Source: Chloroflexota bacterium
Lineage (GTDB): Bacteria; Chloroflexota; Chloroflexia; QHBQ01; JADMIH01
DNA length: 19,062 nucleotides
NCBI GenBank assembly: GCA_015478675.1
Contig: JADMIH010000062.1
Span: 1-19,062, forward strand
Direction of reading: 5' to 3'
The translations under genes and the position numbers were made by a program. The stretch's first letter is position 1; each line of letters starts with the position of its first letter. The notes below the pieces were generated by a model, which saw only the letters and a program-made list of their open reading frames with translations, ran no database searches and was not told where the DNA came from. Below are positions 7,372 through 14,718 of the stretch, piece after piece.

Positions 7372-8313
7372 ATGCTTCTCATAACAGGTGGCACCGGCTT
7401 TGTTGGCGGTTATATTTTAGAGGCGCTGGAAGGCAAAATGCCTCACGACCAGATTAGAGTGCTCGCAAGGGAGGGCGCCGACCTGGGAAAGCTGCGCTCA
7501 CAGGGCTATGACACCTCTGCGGGGAGCGTCACTAACTTTGCAGATGTGCAGCGTGCTATGCAAGGCGTTGATAAGGTGATACACCTCGTAGCCATAATCC
7601 GCGAAGTACCTCAGAAGGGCCAGACCTTCGACCGGGTGATCGGGCAGGGCACGGAAAACATAGCCAGGGCAGCCCAGGAAGCCGGGGTCAAGCGTCTCCT
7701 CTTTATGAGCGCGCTTGGAGCAACCAACGAATCGACCGGCTACTATGTGAACAAGATACGTGGTGAGAAGGCGGTCAAAGCTTCCGGCGTACCTTGCACT
7801 ATTTTTCGCCCGTCAATTCAGATTGGCCCCGCCGGAGAGTTTACCAATCTACTGAAACAGCTTACTGCCTTACCTGTGGTTCCTGTGCTTGGTCCGGGGA
7901 ACTACCCTATGCAGCCTATGTATGTGCGCGACACGGCGCGCTACTACATGCAGGCTCTGGATGACGAGCGCTATATCAACCAGACCTTTGAGGTAGGCGG
8001 CCCTCAGACTTTCGACTACAACGACATGGTGCGGCAGACACTCAGGGCCCGGAATAAGAAGGGTATTCTCTTTCACGCGCCGCTGGCTCTTGTAAGGCCC
8101 TTCATCCCAATCATAGAGAAGATAATGCCTAAATTAATCACAACAGGCCAGTTCACAATGCTGTTGGAAGGAAGCGCCACAAAGGACAAGCGACTACAGG
8201 AGATGGGCGGCTTCGAGATGACCCCTTTCCTCCAGGCAATCTCTATCGCCTTGAAGACTCCTCCGCCCCCCACCTATGCCAAAGCCAAAGTGAAAGCAGC
8301 CTCTACTCATTGA
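7372..8313 (+). CDS. NAD(P)-binding atypical SDR protein (NDUFA9-like)
   Basis: A 313-residue protein of the extended/atypical short-chain dehydrogenase superfamily. It has a Rossmann nucleotide-binding motif at the very N-terminus (TGGTGFVG, 5-12), then HLVAIIRE (71-78), the strand 'VKRLLFMSALGA' (106-117), and a YxxxK-like pair (Y124, K128 in YYVNKIRGE). The 'FRPSIQIGP' segment (145-153) and 'NQTFEVGGPQTFDYNDMV' are typical of the NDUFA9-like/quinone-binding subgroup that includes complex I accessory subunits and carotenoid or ubiquinone-related proteins. Substrate cannot be told from sequence. There is no signal peptide, so it is cytoplasmic, possibly membrane-associated. AAGGGAG lies about 7 nt before the ATG. 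It stands alone with its own promoter. Confidence 0.85.
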   Translation: MLLITGGTGFVGGYILEALEGKMPHDQIRVLAREGADLGKLRSQGYDTSAGSVTNFADVQRAMQGVDKVIHLVAIIREVPQKGQTFDRVIGQGTENIARAAQEAGVKRLLFMSALGATNESTGYYVNKIRGEKAVKASGVPCTIFRPSIQIGPAGEFTNLLKQLTALPVVPVLGPGNYPMQPMYVRDTARYYMQALDDERYINQTFEVGGPQTFDYNDMVRQTLRARNKKGILFHAPLALVRPFIPIIEKIMPKLITTGQFTMLLEGSATKDKRLQEMGGFEMTPFLQAISIALKTPPPPTYAKAKVKAASTH

Positions 8314-8551
8314 TGCGTGTGCTGCCGATGCGGGCGCGCCATGAGTCATATCGAATTTAATATTCGCCTGTGACCCAAGCAGCAGGGTATTCTTAAGGAC
8401 CCCACTTGTGGAGAGGAGCTTTTAGTCTCGAAAAGGAAGAGACAACTCTGCTCTTTTCATCTAATCTATTCCCCTTCCCTGTGGAATGGGGTCAGGGAGA
8501 TGGGAGGTTGGTTACCGCAATATGTGAGAAGGATGAACCTCCTGCAAAAGA
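8314..8551. other. Intergenic stretch with no gene seen
   Basis: Between the SDR gene and the shared terminator I see only two small inverted repeats (CGAAT-TTAAT-ATTCG near 8350 and GTCTC/GAGAC near 8426-8444). A 66-codon plus-strand frame (8406-8606) runs through the terminator hairpin and has no ribosome site or recognisable content, so I do not call it. Confidence 0.5.
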
Positions 8552-8581
8552 AAAAGCCCGTCTCGTGCGAAACGGGCTTTT
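8552..8581. terminator. Bidirectional intrinsic terminator between SDR and trxA
   Basis: Perfect 10-bp stem AAAAGCCCGT (8552-8561) / ACGGGCTTTT (8572-8581) with a 10-nt loop. A-run on the left and T-run on the right make it work in both directions: for the SDR gene from the left and thioredoxin, which ends 60 bp to the right. Confidence 0.9.
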
Positions 8582-8642
8582 AGCTCTATATATATCATGG
8601 CCGTGACGAATTGCCTGCGCTCCAAGCATCCGGGTGGGCTTA

Positions 8643-8981
8643 TCAGGCGGTAAGGGAGCGGTCTATCTGCCTCTTGAGCTGCTCTTTCGGCGCGAAGCCT
8701 ACCAGACGGTTTATCTCCTGACCATCCTTGAAGATAATCAAGGTGGGGATGCTCTGGATACCGAACTGCATCGAAGTCTGCTCGTTGTCGTCGGTGTTCA
8801 TCTTGTAGAACTGCACCTTCTCGCCGTATTCTTTGCTCAACTCCTCAACGATAGGGCTGACCATGCGGCAAGGGCCGCACCACGGCGCCCAGAAGTCTAC
8901 CACGACGGGGCTTGATGCTCCTAATACTGTAGTTGAAAAATCATTGTCCTCGACGGTTGTTACTGTATGTGTTTCTGCCAT
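8643..8981 (-). CDS. trxA: Thioredoxin
   Basis: A 112-residue cytoplasmic thioredoxin, the standard length. It has the redox motif WCGPC (34-38, Cys35 and Cys38), the preceding 'VVVDFWAPW' strand, and the cis-proline loop 'QSIPTL' (Pro79), followed by '[14 protein letters not shown]'. It reduces protein disulfides using electrons from thioredoxin reductase, which is not in this window. AAAGGAT lies upstream of the ATG. A strong promoter at 9092-9121 gives a leader of about 104 nt that includes three copies of a 10-bp repeat. Confidence 0.96.
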   Translation of the reverse strand: MAETHTVTTVEDNDFSTTVLGASSPVVVDFWAPWCGPCRMVSPIVEELSKEYGEKVQFYKMNTDDNEQTSMQFGIQSIPTLIIFKDGQEINRLVGFAPKEQLKRQIDRSLTA

Positions 8982-9043
8982 TTATGATATATCCTTTCGC
9001 TACTTTTATGTGTGGGCATCGTTGCTCACATCACACTTCTTCG

Positions 9044-9073
9044 GCGACTTGCTGCCACTTGCTGCCACTTGCT
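9044..9073 (-). repeat. Triple 10-bp direct repeat in the trxA leader
   Basis: On the plus strand: GCGACTTGCT, GCCACTTGCT, GCCACTTGCT, head to tail (9044-9053, 9054-9063, 9064-9073). Two copies are exact, one has a single change. On the transcript they read as AGCAAGTGGC units just after the predicted start. It could be a slippage product or a binding site; nothing further is visible. Confidence 0.7.
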
Positions 9074-9091
9074 GAGTGTACGGCGCTGTTA

Positions 9092-9121
9092 ATTATATCC
9101 CACGAGTCGAGTTATAGTCAA
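9092..9121 (-). promoter_or_regulatory. Promoter of trxA
   Basis: Minus strand: TTGACT (9121-9116), 18-bp spacer, perfect TATAAT (9097-9092). Start near 9085. The rest of the gap up to the YbaK gene (9122-9336) shows only a small CAGGG-GAGA-CCCTG hairpin (9266-9279). Confidence 0.75.
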
Positions 9122-9336
9122 GAAGTGGAAAGACAGAATGCAGGAGCAGTATGGTATATTCCTTAATAGCGGTGATCGGCCAGGGCTATTATGAGTAATC
9201 GTGACCCTGCGGGCCACCACTGACAATGAAAATGGGGGGAAGTTTGGGGACACCTCCAAGCCCAGCAGGGGAGACCCTGGCACACCCTATTTTTAGAGGG
9301 GCGTAGGCGATCTACATTAGAGAGGGGTGGGGCTTT

Positions 9337-9816
9337 ATGGCAAACGGCCCGGAACGAGTGCAGCAGGCGCTTGATGCCCTGGGGCTTAAGGCTATAGTGG
9401 TGAGGCTGCCGGAGAGCACGCGCACAGCGCCGGAAGCGGCGAAAGCGGTGGGGTGCGACGTGGGTGCTATAGCAAAGTCGCTCCTCTTTATGGCCGATGG
9501 CGAAGCTGTGCTTGTAATCTGTGGGGGTAACAGACGGGTGGATCCCGCCCGCGTTGCCAGGCTTGTCGGCGCTTCACAGGTGAAGATGGCCCCTGTGGAG
9601 GAGGTGCGGCGGATCACTGGCTACGCCATAGGTGGCGTGCCTCCCATAGGACATCCTACCCATATTCGCACACTCATTGATAGAGAGCTTCTCAACTGCG
9701 AGATAGTGTACGCAGCGGCTGGGGCGCACGACGCTCTATTCCCTGTTGATCCGAAGCGCCTCCGCGAGGCGAGCGGGGCTGAGGTTGCCGATGTTACCAG
9801 CCGGGCTGAGTGTTGA
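9337..9816 (+). CDS. YbaK/EbsC-family aminoacyl-tRNA deacylase
   Basis: A 159-residue free-standing editing-domain protein. The family hydrolyses mischarged aminoacyl-tRNAs such as Cys-tRNA(Pro) in the cytoplasm. Visible hallmarks: the conserved lysine in 'GAIAKSLLFMADGEAVLVI' (Lys47, the catalytic-site lysine of YbaK/ProX proteins), 'CGGNRRVD' (61-68), and the Gly-rich loop 'GYAIGGVPPIGH' (~95-106). Length matches the family. A purine-rich GAGAGGGG lies upstream of the ATG, a loose ribosome site. Which tRNA it edits cannot be told from sequence. I see no clear promoter immediately upstream. Confidence 0.88.
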   Translation: MANGPERVQQALDALGLKAIVVRLPESTRTAPEAAKAVGCDVGAIAKSLLFMADGEAVLVICGGNRRVDPARVARLVGASQVKMAPVEEVRRITGYAIGGVPPIGHPTHIRTLIDRELLNCEIVYAAAGAHDALFPVDPKRLREASGAEVADVTSRAEC

Positions 9817-9909
9817 GTTTCAATGAATTAGCCCGATTAATAACTTACCACTCCGTTCTTACCTCAGGTTGCATCCCAGGTGGTAAATGCTAGAGCAAGG
9901 AGGCGGCAA

Positions 9910-10101
9910 ATGAGTCGCGCAATGGTGGTCGTAGGCGCGTTGTTAGTGGTCGTCGGCATAGTTTGGATACTGCAAGGGATCAATATACTTCCCGGCAGCT
10001 TTATGACGGGCCAACTCTTCTGGGCGGGGGCCGGAGCGATATGCGTTGGATTGGGCGCGGCGCTACTTTTTGTGGGTGGCAGAGGTGTGCGTCAGGGATA
10101 G
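9910..10101 (+). CDS. Small two-helix membrane protein of unknown function
   Basis: A 63-residue protein: MSRAMVV start, one hydrophobic helix (~5-20), a conserved-looking loop 'WILQGINILPGSFMTGQ' (~19-35), a second helix (~38-57) and a basic tail. I recall similar short proteins with 'LLQG-NILPGSFM-G--FW' in other bacteria, but know no function. The start at 9910 is chosen over the in-frame ATG at 9880 because AAGGAGG lies 6 nt before it. It follows the YbaK gene by about 90 bp on the same strand and could share its transcript; only a weak -35/-10 pair (9813-9842) is visible between them. Confidence 0.75.
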   Translation: MSRAMVVVGALLVVVGIVWILQGINILPGSFMTGQLFWAGAGAICVGLGAALLFVGGRGVRQG

Positions 10102-10191
10102 GGGTAAGCGCCCACAGTACAAGCAGGCGGATGCAGAGGCGATTCGCAGGCAACAGCCCACTCTGGGGCAGAGGTCTTTTACGGCCAACGC

Positions 10192-10563
10192 CTAGTTGAC
10201 GCTCTCCAGCACAAAGCCGATTTCCGGGAGCCTTGTATTCCTGGTTTCAATCTCTCCACTCGTAATTTGTGCAAACCCAGCTTCCTTCATCAGTACGGGC
10301 TGATCCTGTACGCCGCTATTCCACAGGCCCGTATGAGCCAGCCTTGTAGTCCGGCCATGTTGCTCTATCGGACGCCTGGTGTCAACGACGAGCAAGCGCC
10401 CTCTTGGCTTGAGCACGCGAGCAATTTCGACCAAGCCCTGACGCTTGAGGTCGTCAAGTAACTGGTGCATCATAAAGGTGCTCAGCACAACATCGAACGA
10501 CAGGTGGGGAAATGCGATTTGCTCAATCACGCCGACCTGGAAGTCAATTACCAGGCTACGCAT
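10192..10563 (-). pseudogene. N-terminally truncated SAM-dependent methyltransferase
   Basis: The 123-residue frame matches the back two thirds of a class I (UbiE/Methyltransf_11-like) methyltransferase: 'VIDFQVGVIEQIAFP', 'SFDVVLSTFMMHQL' and 'EIARVLKPRGRLLVVDTRRP'. The N-terminal part with the AdoMet-binding D/E-x-G-x-G-x-G motif is absent. Homology stops within a few residues of the left end of repeat element B (10562-10573), and the only ATG is formed at that junction; an in-frame TGA lies in the element end (10572-10570). No N-terminal piece is seen on the far side of the element. It is therefore most likely an inactive remnant. Confidence 0.75.
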
Positions 10564-10829
10564 AAATGTTCAGATTAGATGTGCAGGTGGCATAACTCCT
10601 GGCGGGGTTACAGGGGTGATTAAAGCCCCCTCTCCCCTTGTGGGAGAGGGCATGGGGTGAGGGCGGGTGAGGGCAGATGGCGCAACACCCGCACGGATAC
10701 CCCAAGAAGATTGCTCCACCTCAACTCCTCTGAAAATGAGAAGGGTAGTAGTATAGAGGGGTGCTAAATCGCTCGTATTTTCGTTCGTAATGGTGACCCA
10801 CAGGGTCATGGCCTACTCTGAACAGTTAC
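10562..10829 (-). mobile_element. Short inverted-repeat element, copy B (MITE-like)
   Basis: Ends are ATAAATGTTCAG (10562-10573) and CTGAACAGTTAC (10818-10829), inverted complements at 10 of 12 positions, each with TA just outside the core. The right end is the exact reverse complement of the left ends of copies A and C. Inside are a CCCTCTCCC / GGGAGAGGG stem (10628-10636, 10642-10650), a segment closely matching copy C (GGTGGAGCAATCTTC on the minus strand), and TGACCC-ACA-GGGTCA (10794-10808). About 80 bp next to the right end has no counterpart in copies A or C. No transposase is encoded. It abuts the broken methyltransferase. Confidence 0.6.
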
Positions 10830-10843
10830 CCACTTTCAATATC

Positions 10844-10872
10844 TTGACGGCGCTACAAGGTCGTGCTATCAT
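10844..10872 (+). promoter_or_regulatory. Promoter of the metal-binding lipoprotein gene
   Basis: TTGACG (10844-10849), 17-bp spacer, TATCAT (10867-10872). Start near 10879, 63 nt before the ATG. It begins 15 bp beyond the end of repeat element B. Confidence 0.65.
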
Positions 10873-10881
10873 GCGCCTGGG

Positions 10882-10896
10882 TGATACCAAATATCA
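10882..10896. promoter_or_regulatory. Candidate operator, TGATA-N5-TATCA
   Basis: A perfect 5-bp inverted repeat (TGATA CCAAA TATCA) just after the predicted transcription start of a metal-uptake gene. The position suits repression by a metal sensor of the Fur/Zur or DtxR type. The half-site resembles AT-rich Fur/Zur sites, but the match is short and the regulator is not in the window. Confidence 0.35.
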
Positions 10897-10941
10897 AATA
10901 AGTTGGTGTAATTACCGGCAAGTGGAGATGGGAGTTAGAGA

Positions 10942-11898
10942 ATGCGGCGGGGTAAGAGTAGAAGGCGATTAGGAAATATCTCGGTTTTAGCTCTGCTACT
11001 CACGCTGGCGCTCCCCGCCTGTAGCTCAGGAAGCACGCCGGTAGCCGGCTCACCCGGCCCCACAGACACAGGCCAACCCACCAGGCTGAACGTAGTTACG
11101 ACCACTACTCAGATACGCTCTATGGCTCAAGCCGTCGCGGGTGATCTGGCGACGGTACGCTCATTCCTCACTCCTGGGGCTGACCCACACGTCTTTGAGC
11201 CAAAGCCCAGCGATGTGCAGGCTATCAGCCAAAGCGCTGTGGTCTTCAAAAATGGCGTTGGGCTGGATAACTGGGTAGACAAGATCATAACTAATGCAGG
11301 CGGCGATAGGCCACTCGTCGTTGTTAGCCAAGGCATATCTGTGCGGAATGGTAGCAAAGACGAGCCTGCCGGTGACCCTCACGTCTGGTTCAGCGCAGCC
11401 AACGCCATGACGATGACGCGCAACATACGCGATGCGCTCATCCAGGTGGACGGTGCACATACTGCTACCTACAAAGCCAACGCCGATGCCTATATATCAA
11501 AGCTGGCCGACCTTGATAAGTACATTATGGCGCAAATTGCCACCATCCCAGTCGCCAACCGCAAGATGGTGACCAACCATGACGCCTTTGGCTACTACAT
11601 AGACCGCTATGGACTGACATTTGTAGGTTCGATAATCCCTTCTATGTCCAGTGAAGCGCAGCCTTCCTCGCAAGATGTAGCTCAGCTGACGCAAAAAATA
11701 AAGGCTGAGAATGTCAAGGCGATATTCCTCGAAAGCTCTATCAACCCTAAATTAGCGCAGCAAGTAGGCGCTGACGCAGGGGTGAAGGTAGTAGACACCC
11801 TATACGGTGACACCCTGGGCGAGCCAGGCACACCGGGTGCGACCTACGAAGGAATGATGCGCTACAATACCGACACGATAGTCTCAGCGCTAAAATAG
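10942..11898 (+). CDS. Zn/Mn ABC-transporter substrate-binding lipoprotein (ZnuA/SitA family)
   Basis: A 318-residue cluster A-I solute-binding protein. The signal peptide ends in the lipobox LPAC (Cys27), so it is lipid-anchored on the outer face of the membrane. Likely metal ligands at family positions: His83 (DPHVFEPKPSD), His147 (DPHVWFS), His213 (TNHDAFGYY) and Asp290 (LYGDTLG). The C-terminal 'TYEGMMRYNTDTIVSAL' is typical. It lacks the His-rich loop common in Zn-specific ZnuA, and the third ligand is His rather than Glu, so zinc or manganese both remain possible. No ATPase or permease gene lies alongside, so the partner subunits must be elsewhere. GGAG lies about 9 nt before the ATG. 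Confidence 0.9.
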   Translation: MRRGKSRRRLGNISVLALLLTLALPACSSGSTPVAGSPGPTDTGQPTRLNVVTTTTQIRSMAQAVAGDLATVRSFLTPGADPHVFEPKPSDVQAISQSAVVFKNGVGLDNWVDKIITNAGGDRPLVVVSQGISVRNGSKDEPAGDPHVWFSAANAMTMTRNIRDALIQVDGAHTATYKANADAYISKLADLDKYIMAQIATIPVANRKMVTNHDAFGYYIDRYGLTFVGSIIPSMSSEAQPSSQDVAQLTQKIKAENVKAIFLESSINPKLAQQVGADAGVKVVDTLYGDTLGEPGTPGATYEGMMRYNTDTIVSALK

Positions 11899-11940
11899 GT
11901 CGTTGTGGTTTGGGTTGGCCTCGGATTACCCCTGAAAACA

Positions 11941-11969
11941 TTGAAGTTGGCGCAAAGATGCGCTAATAT
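11941..11969 (+). promoter_or_regulatory. Promoter of the KimA-like permease gene
   Basis: TTGAAG (11941-11946), 17-bp spacer, TAATAT (11964-11969). Start near 11976, giving a leader of about 150 nt before the ATG at 12129. Confidence 0.6.
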
Positions 11970-11990
11970 AGACGCTACAGTACGCTGTAC

Positions 11991-12096
11991 ATGCCTGCGT
12001 GCAAAGACTATCCCATTCGGTAGTACAACGGTCGTGTTTGCTTCACTCAGGGGCTGAATGTCAGGCCAGCCTGCCGGGTTGCGGCTGCGCAGGCAT
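11991..12096 (+). ncRNA. Structured 5' leader of the permease mRNA (possible cis-regulatory RNA)
   Basis: ATGCCTGCG (11991-11999) pairs perfectly with CGCAGGCAT (12088-12096), closing a domain of about 106 nt. GCAA (12001-12004) and TTGC (12079-12082) can extend the stem across a small bulge. Inside are local pairings, for example CAGG-CCAG-CCTG (12062-12073) and GGCTG/CAGCC. The closing stem ends 32 nt before the start codon. KimA-type potassium importers are often controlled by c-di-AMP (ydaO) riboswitches. A segment around 12054-12072 (GAAT-GTCAG-CCAGCCT) faintly recalls the GAATCCGTCAGCTAACCT block of that class, but the other conserved blocks are not visible. I leave the class unassigned. 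Confidence 0.4.
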
Positions 12097-12128
12097 TATG
12101 AACGTCGGGCATAGGATAGGGGAGGGTT

Positions 12129-14525
12129 ATGCCAGGCAAGAACGAGCCACACGACGAGCAAAGCAGCGAAGATCAGGAGTCGCTCAGGCAATCCTCTTTG
12201 CACATAGGGGCTGATGAGCCCCCCATCAGTCAAGGTGCAGATCAACAGGCGAACGCAGGGTCCGTCCCCAAGCACAAGCGGCGGATAATGGCCGCAGCAG
12301 GCGAGATAGATGACGCCTCTGCATCTCTACCTGAAAGCGATCACACGAACGAAGGAGCCGAAGCTGCGTCTCGCCACAGCCAGAGTGCGGGCCAACAGCC
12401 GTTCAAAACGAACATATTCCGCCAGGAAGTTATCAAGGGCAGCCACCCTGGCGATCGCTACGTTAGATACGGGCGCAACATAGGCCCTTTCAAGAGAAAG
12501 TCGGGGGGCGTTCTGGCCGCTTCTCTCGCGACTGAGCAGCCGAGAAGCCGATTCGGGCGCGCCTTTAACCGCGTCAAGCAGGTGATGATTGGGCGGCCTC
12601 TCAGCACCGAGCAGTCTATCCACGAGCGCCTGACCAACGTCAAAGCGCTGGCTGTGCTGTCGTCAGATGCTCTCTCCTCTGTCGCATACGCAACCGAAGA
12701 GATACTGCGCATCTTGATTGTTGCGGGAGTCGGCGCTTTCTCCCTTGCGCTGCCCCTTGGGGCGGGCATTATCGCTCTGTTGGCGATAGTAGTTACCTCG
12801 TACCGCCAGACAATTGCCGCTTATCCACGCGGCGGCGGCTCATATATAGTCGCTAAAGATAACCTTGGCACTTTGCCGGGGCTTGCTGCCGCCGCGTCAA
12901 TTCTTATCGGTTACACCCTGACGGTGGCAGTGAGCATCTCAGCTGGCGTGGCCGCGCTTTACTCCCTCTTCCCAGCTATCGAGCCATATAAAGTGGAGCT
13001 GTGCGTCGTGCTGGTCGTGTTGATTACGATAGCGAATCTCAGGGGGTTGCGTGAGGCGGGCAATATATTCGCGGTGCCCACGTACCTCTTTATCGCGGGG
13101 ATGCTGGTACTGGTGGTCTTTGGTCTTATGAGAGTCTTCCTCGGCGTGGGCGGCCCAATTCAGTATGTGCCCCCAACCGGCACCCTGGCGCTTGGCACCG
13201 AGGGAGTGACCATTCTTCTGCTACTGAGGGCCTTTACTCAGGGTTCCGCCGCACTTACTGGAGTGGAGGCTATAGCGGATGGCGTGCCCGCCTTCAAAGC
13301 GCCGGAGGCCAGGAACGCTCGTACAACGCTGCTCTGGATGGGCGGGCTTTCGATAGTGATGTTCGGTGGGATTACTTATCTAGCTACTCACCTTCAGATC
13401 AAGCCAAGTGATGCGGAGACTGTGGTGTCGCAGATAGCCCGCTCGGTTTTCCCGCCTATCTTTGGCTTGAACCCGCTGTGGTACTTTATCCAGGTTGTCA
13501 CGGCGCTTATCCTTGTGCTTGCCGCTAACACTGCTTTCTCCGACTTTCCACGCCTCTCTTATTTCCTGGCGCGAGATAAATTCATGCCTCACCAGTATGC
13601 ATTCCGGGGAGATCGCCTCGCTTACTCCTTTGGTATTGTCACTCTTGCGGTGCTGGCTTCAGTGCTGATTATCGGCTTCAACGGCGATACCACCGCACTT
13701 ATACCCCTCTATGCGATTGGGGTTTTTAGCGCATTCACCTTTTCGCAGGGCGGCATGGTAGCACGCTGGTGGCGCACAAGGACATCCGGCTGGCAGCGAA
13801 ACCTGGCTGTAAACCTGCTGGGTGCGCTCACTACCTTTGGAGTCTTCGTCATATCTTCGGTAACAAAGTTTCAGTATGGCACCTGGATTGTGCTCTTGCT
13901 CATCCCGCTCATTATGGCTATGTTTCTGGCTATTAACCGGCATTACCGCCGGGTAGAGAGTGAAGTTGCCACTCTGACGCCGCTCCACGTCGCGAGCTAC
14001 AAGCACAAATTCATAGTGCCTATCGCAGACCTGAGCGCGATGGCTCGAAGGGCGCTGGCATATGCAGGGTCTCTGCACGCTGACGTCATCGCGGTGCATG
14101 TGGCGGGCGATGACGACCCGAACGAAGTTGACCGCTTCGTCGAGGAATGGCGAAAAAGCGCATTTTATGGAGAGATGCAGTTGGTGATACTGGAATCGAC
14201 CACCTACGACCTTGTGAATCCGCTTCTCAGATACATCGATAGGCTCGACCGGGAAGCCGATGATGACACGATGACTATCGTGCTGCCGGAGTTTATCCCT
14301 CGTAACCTGGGGGAATATTTGCTCCACAACCAGACGGCGTTGCGCCTCAAGCTGGCATTGCTCCGCCGCTCAAACACGGTCGTGGCAAATGTACCCTACA
14401 CATTGGGTGGGAGCCGGGGGCGGAGCCGTGCCGCCGACAGGTTGGCTGTTGCTCAGAGGCTGTGGGTGCCTGTGGCTGCGTTGCTGGCGCTGCTGTTGTT
14501 GATTTATAACTTGTTCTTAAGTTGA
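12129..14525 (+). CDS. KimA/YdaO-like APC permease (probable K+ importer)
   Basis: A 798-residue membrane transporter of the APC superfamily. Residues ~165-600 carry about 12 membrane segments with family hallmarks: 'LSSDALSSVAYATEEIL' (177-193), 'RGGGSYIVAKDNLG' (234-247), 'GVEAIADGVPAFKAPEARNA' (378-397) and 'SDFPRLSYFLARDKFMP' (471-487). Residues ~620-757 form the cytoplasmic USP-like domain. The best-studied relative, KimA of Bacillus subtilis (about 607 residues), imports potassium with protons and is inhibited by c-di-AMP. Two additions are odd: a polar, low-complexity N-terminal extension of about 150 residues, and a final hydrophobic helix (779-797) after the USP domain. GGGGAGGG lies just before the ATG, supporting this start. 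Amino-acid transport cannot be excluded. Confidence 0.85.
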   Translation: MPGKNEPHDEQSSEDQESLRQSSLHIGADEPPISQGADQQANAGSVPKHKRRIMAAAGEIDDASASLPESDHTNEGAEAASRHSQSAGQQPFKTNIFRQEVIKGSHPGDRYVRYGRNIGPFKRKSGGVLAASLATEQPRSRFGRAFNRVKQVMIGRPLSTEQSIHERLTNVKALAVLSSDALSSVAYATEEILRILIVAGVGAFSLALPLGAGIIALLAIVVTSYRQTIAAYPRGGGSYIVAKDNLGTLPGLAAAASILIGYTLTVAVSISAGVAALYSLFPAIEPYKVELCVVLVVLITIANLRGLREAGNIFAVPTYLFIAGMLVLVVFGLMRVFLGVGGPIQYVPPTGTLALGTEGVTILLLLRAFTQGSAALTGVEAIADGVPAFKAPEARNARTTLLWMGGLSIVMFGGITYLATHLQIKPSDAETVVSQIARSVFPPIFGLNPLWYFIQVVTALILVLAANTAFSDFPRLSYFLARDKFMPHQYAFRGDRLAYSFGIVTLAVLASVLIIGFNGDTTALIPLYAIGVFSAFTFSQGGMVARWWRTRTSGWQRNLAVNLLGALTTFGVFVISSVTKFQYGTWIVLLLIPLIMAMFLAINRHYRRVESEVATLTPLHVASYKHKFIVPIADLSAMARRALAYAGSLHADVIAVHVAGDDDPNEVDRFVEEWRKSAFYGEMQLVILESTTYDLVNPLLRYIDRLDREADDDTMTIVLPEFIPRNLGEYLLHNQTALRLKLALLRRSNTVVANVPYTLGGSRGRSRAADRLAVAQRLWVPVAALLALLLLIYNLFLS

Positions 14526-14552
14526 GCGCTCTTCATTACTCAGCCAACCCGC

Positions 14553-14576
14553 GGTCCCACGACCGATGATGGGACC
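14553..14576 (+). terminator. Hairpin after the permease gene, weak terminator
   Basis: GGTCCCA (14553-14559) and TGGGACC (14570-14576), loop 10 nt, 28 bp after the stop codon. There is no T-run after it, so intrinsic termination is doubtful. Confidence 0.35.
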
Positions 14577-14718
14577 ACAGAGGCGCAAAGTGGGCAAAGC
14601 TTCTGTAGGATTGACGGCGCAGAAGGTATAAAGGCAGTAGTCGGCCGTTCGCCGCGCCTGGAGAGGCTTTATCCAGGGCAGGAAGCCAGGAATAGAGGCA
14701 CTGAGAAGGAACCGTGCG

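Noticed and set aside
8406..8606. 66-codon frame between the SDR gene and trxA
   Set aside because: It reads through the intrinsic terminator and has no ribosome site.
12054..12080. Direct call of a ydaO (c-di-AMP) riboswitch
   Set aside because: Only one of several conserved blocks is faintly similar; the GGGG-AACC and GGGGUGAAUC blocks are not visible, so I list the leader as unassigned.
13659..14327. 222-codon minus-strand frame inside the permease gene
   Set aside because: Antisense shadow of a conserved transporter; no coherent domain content.
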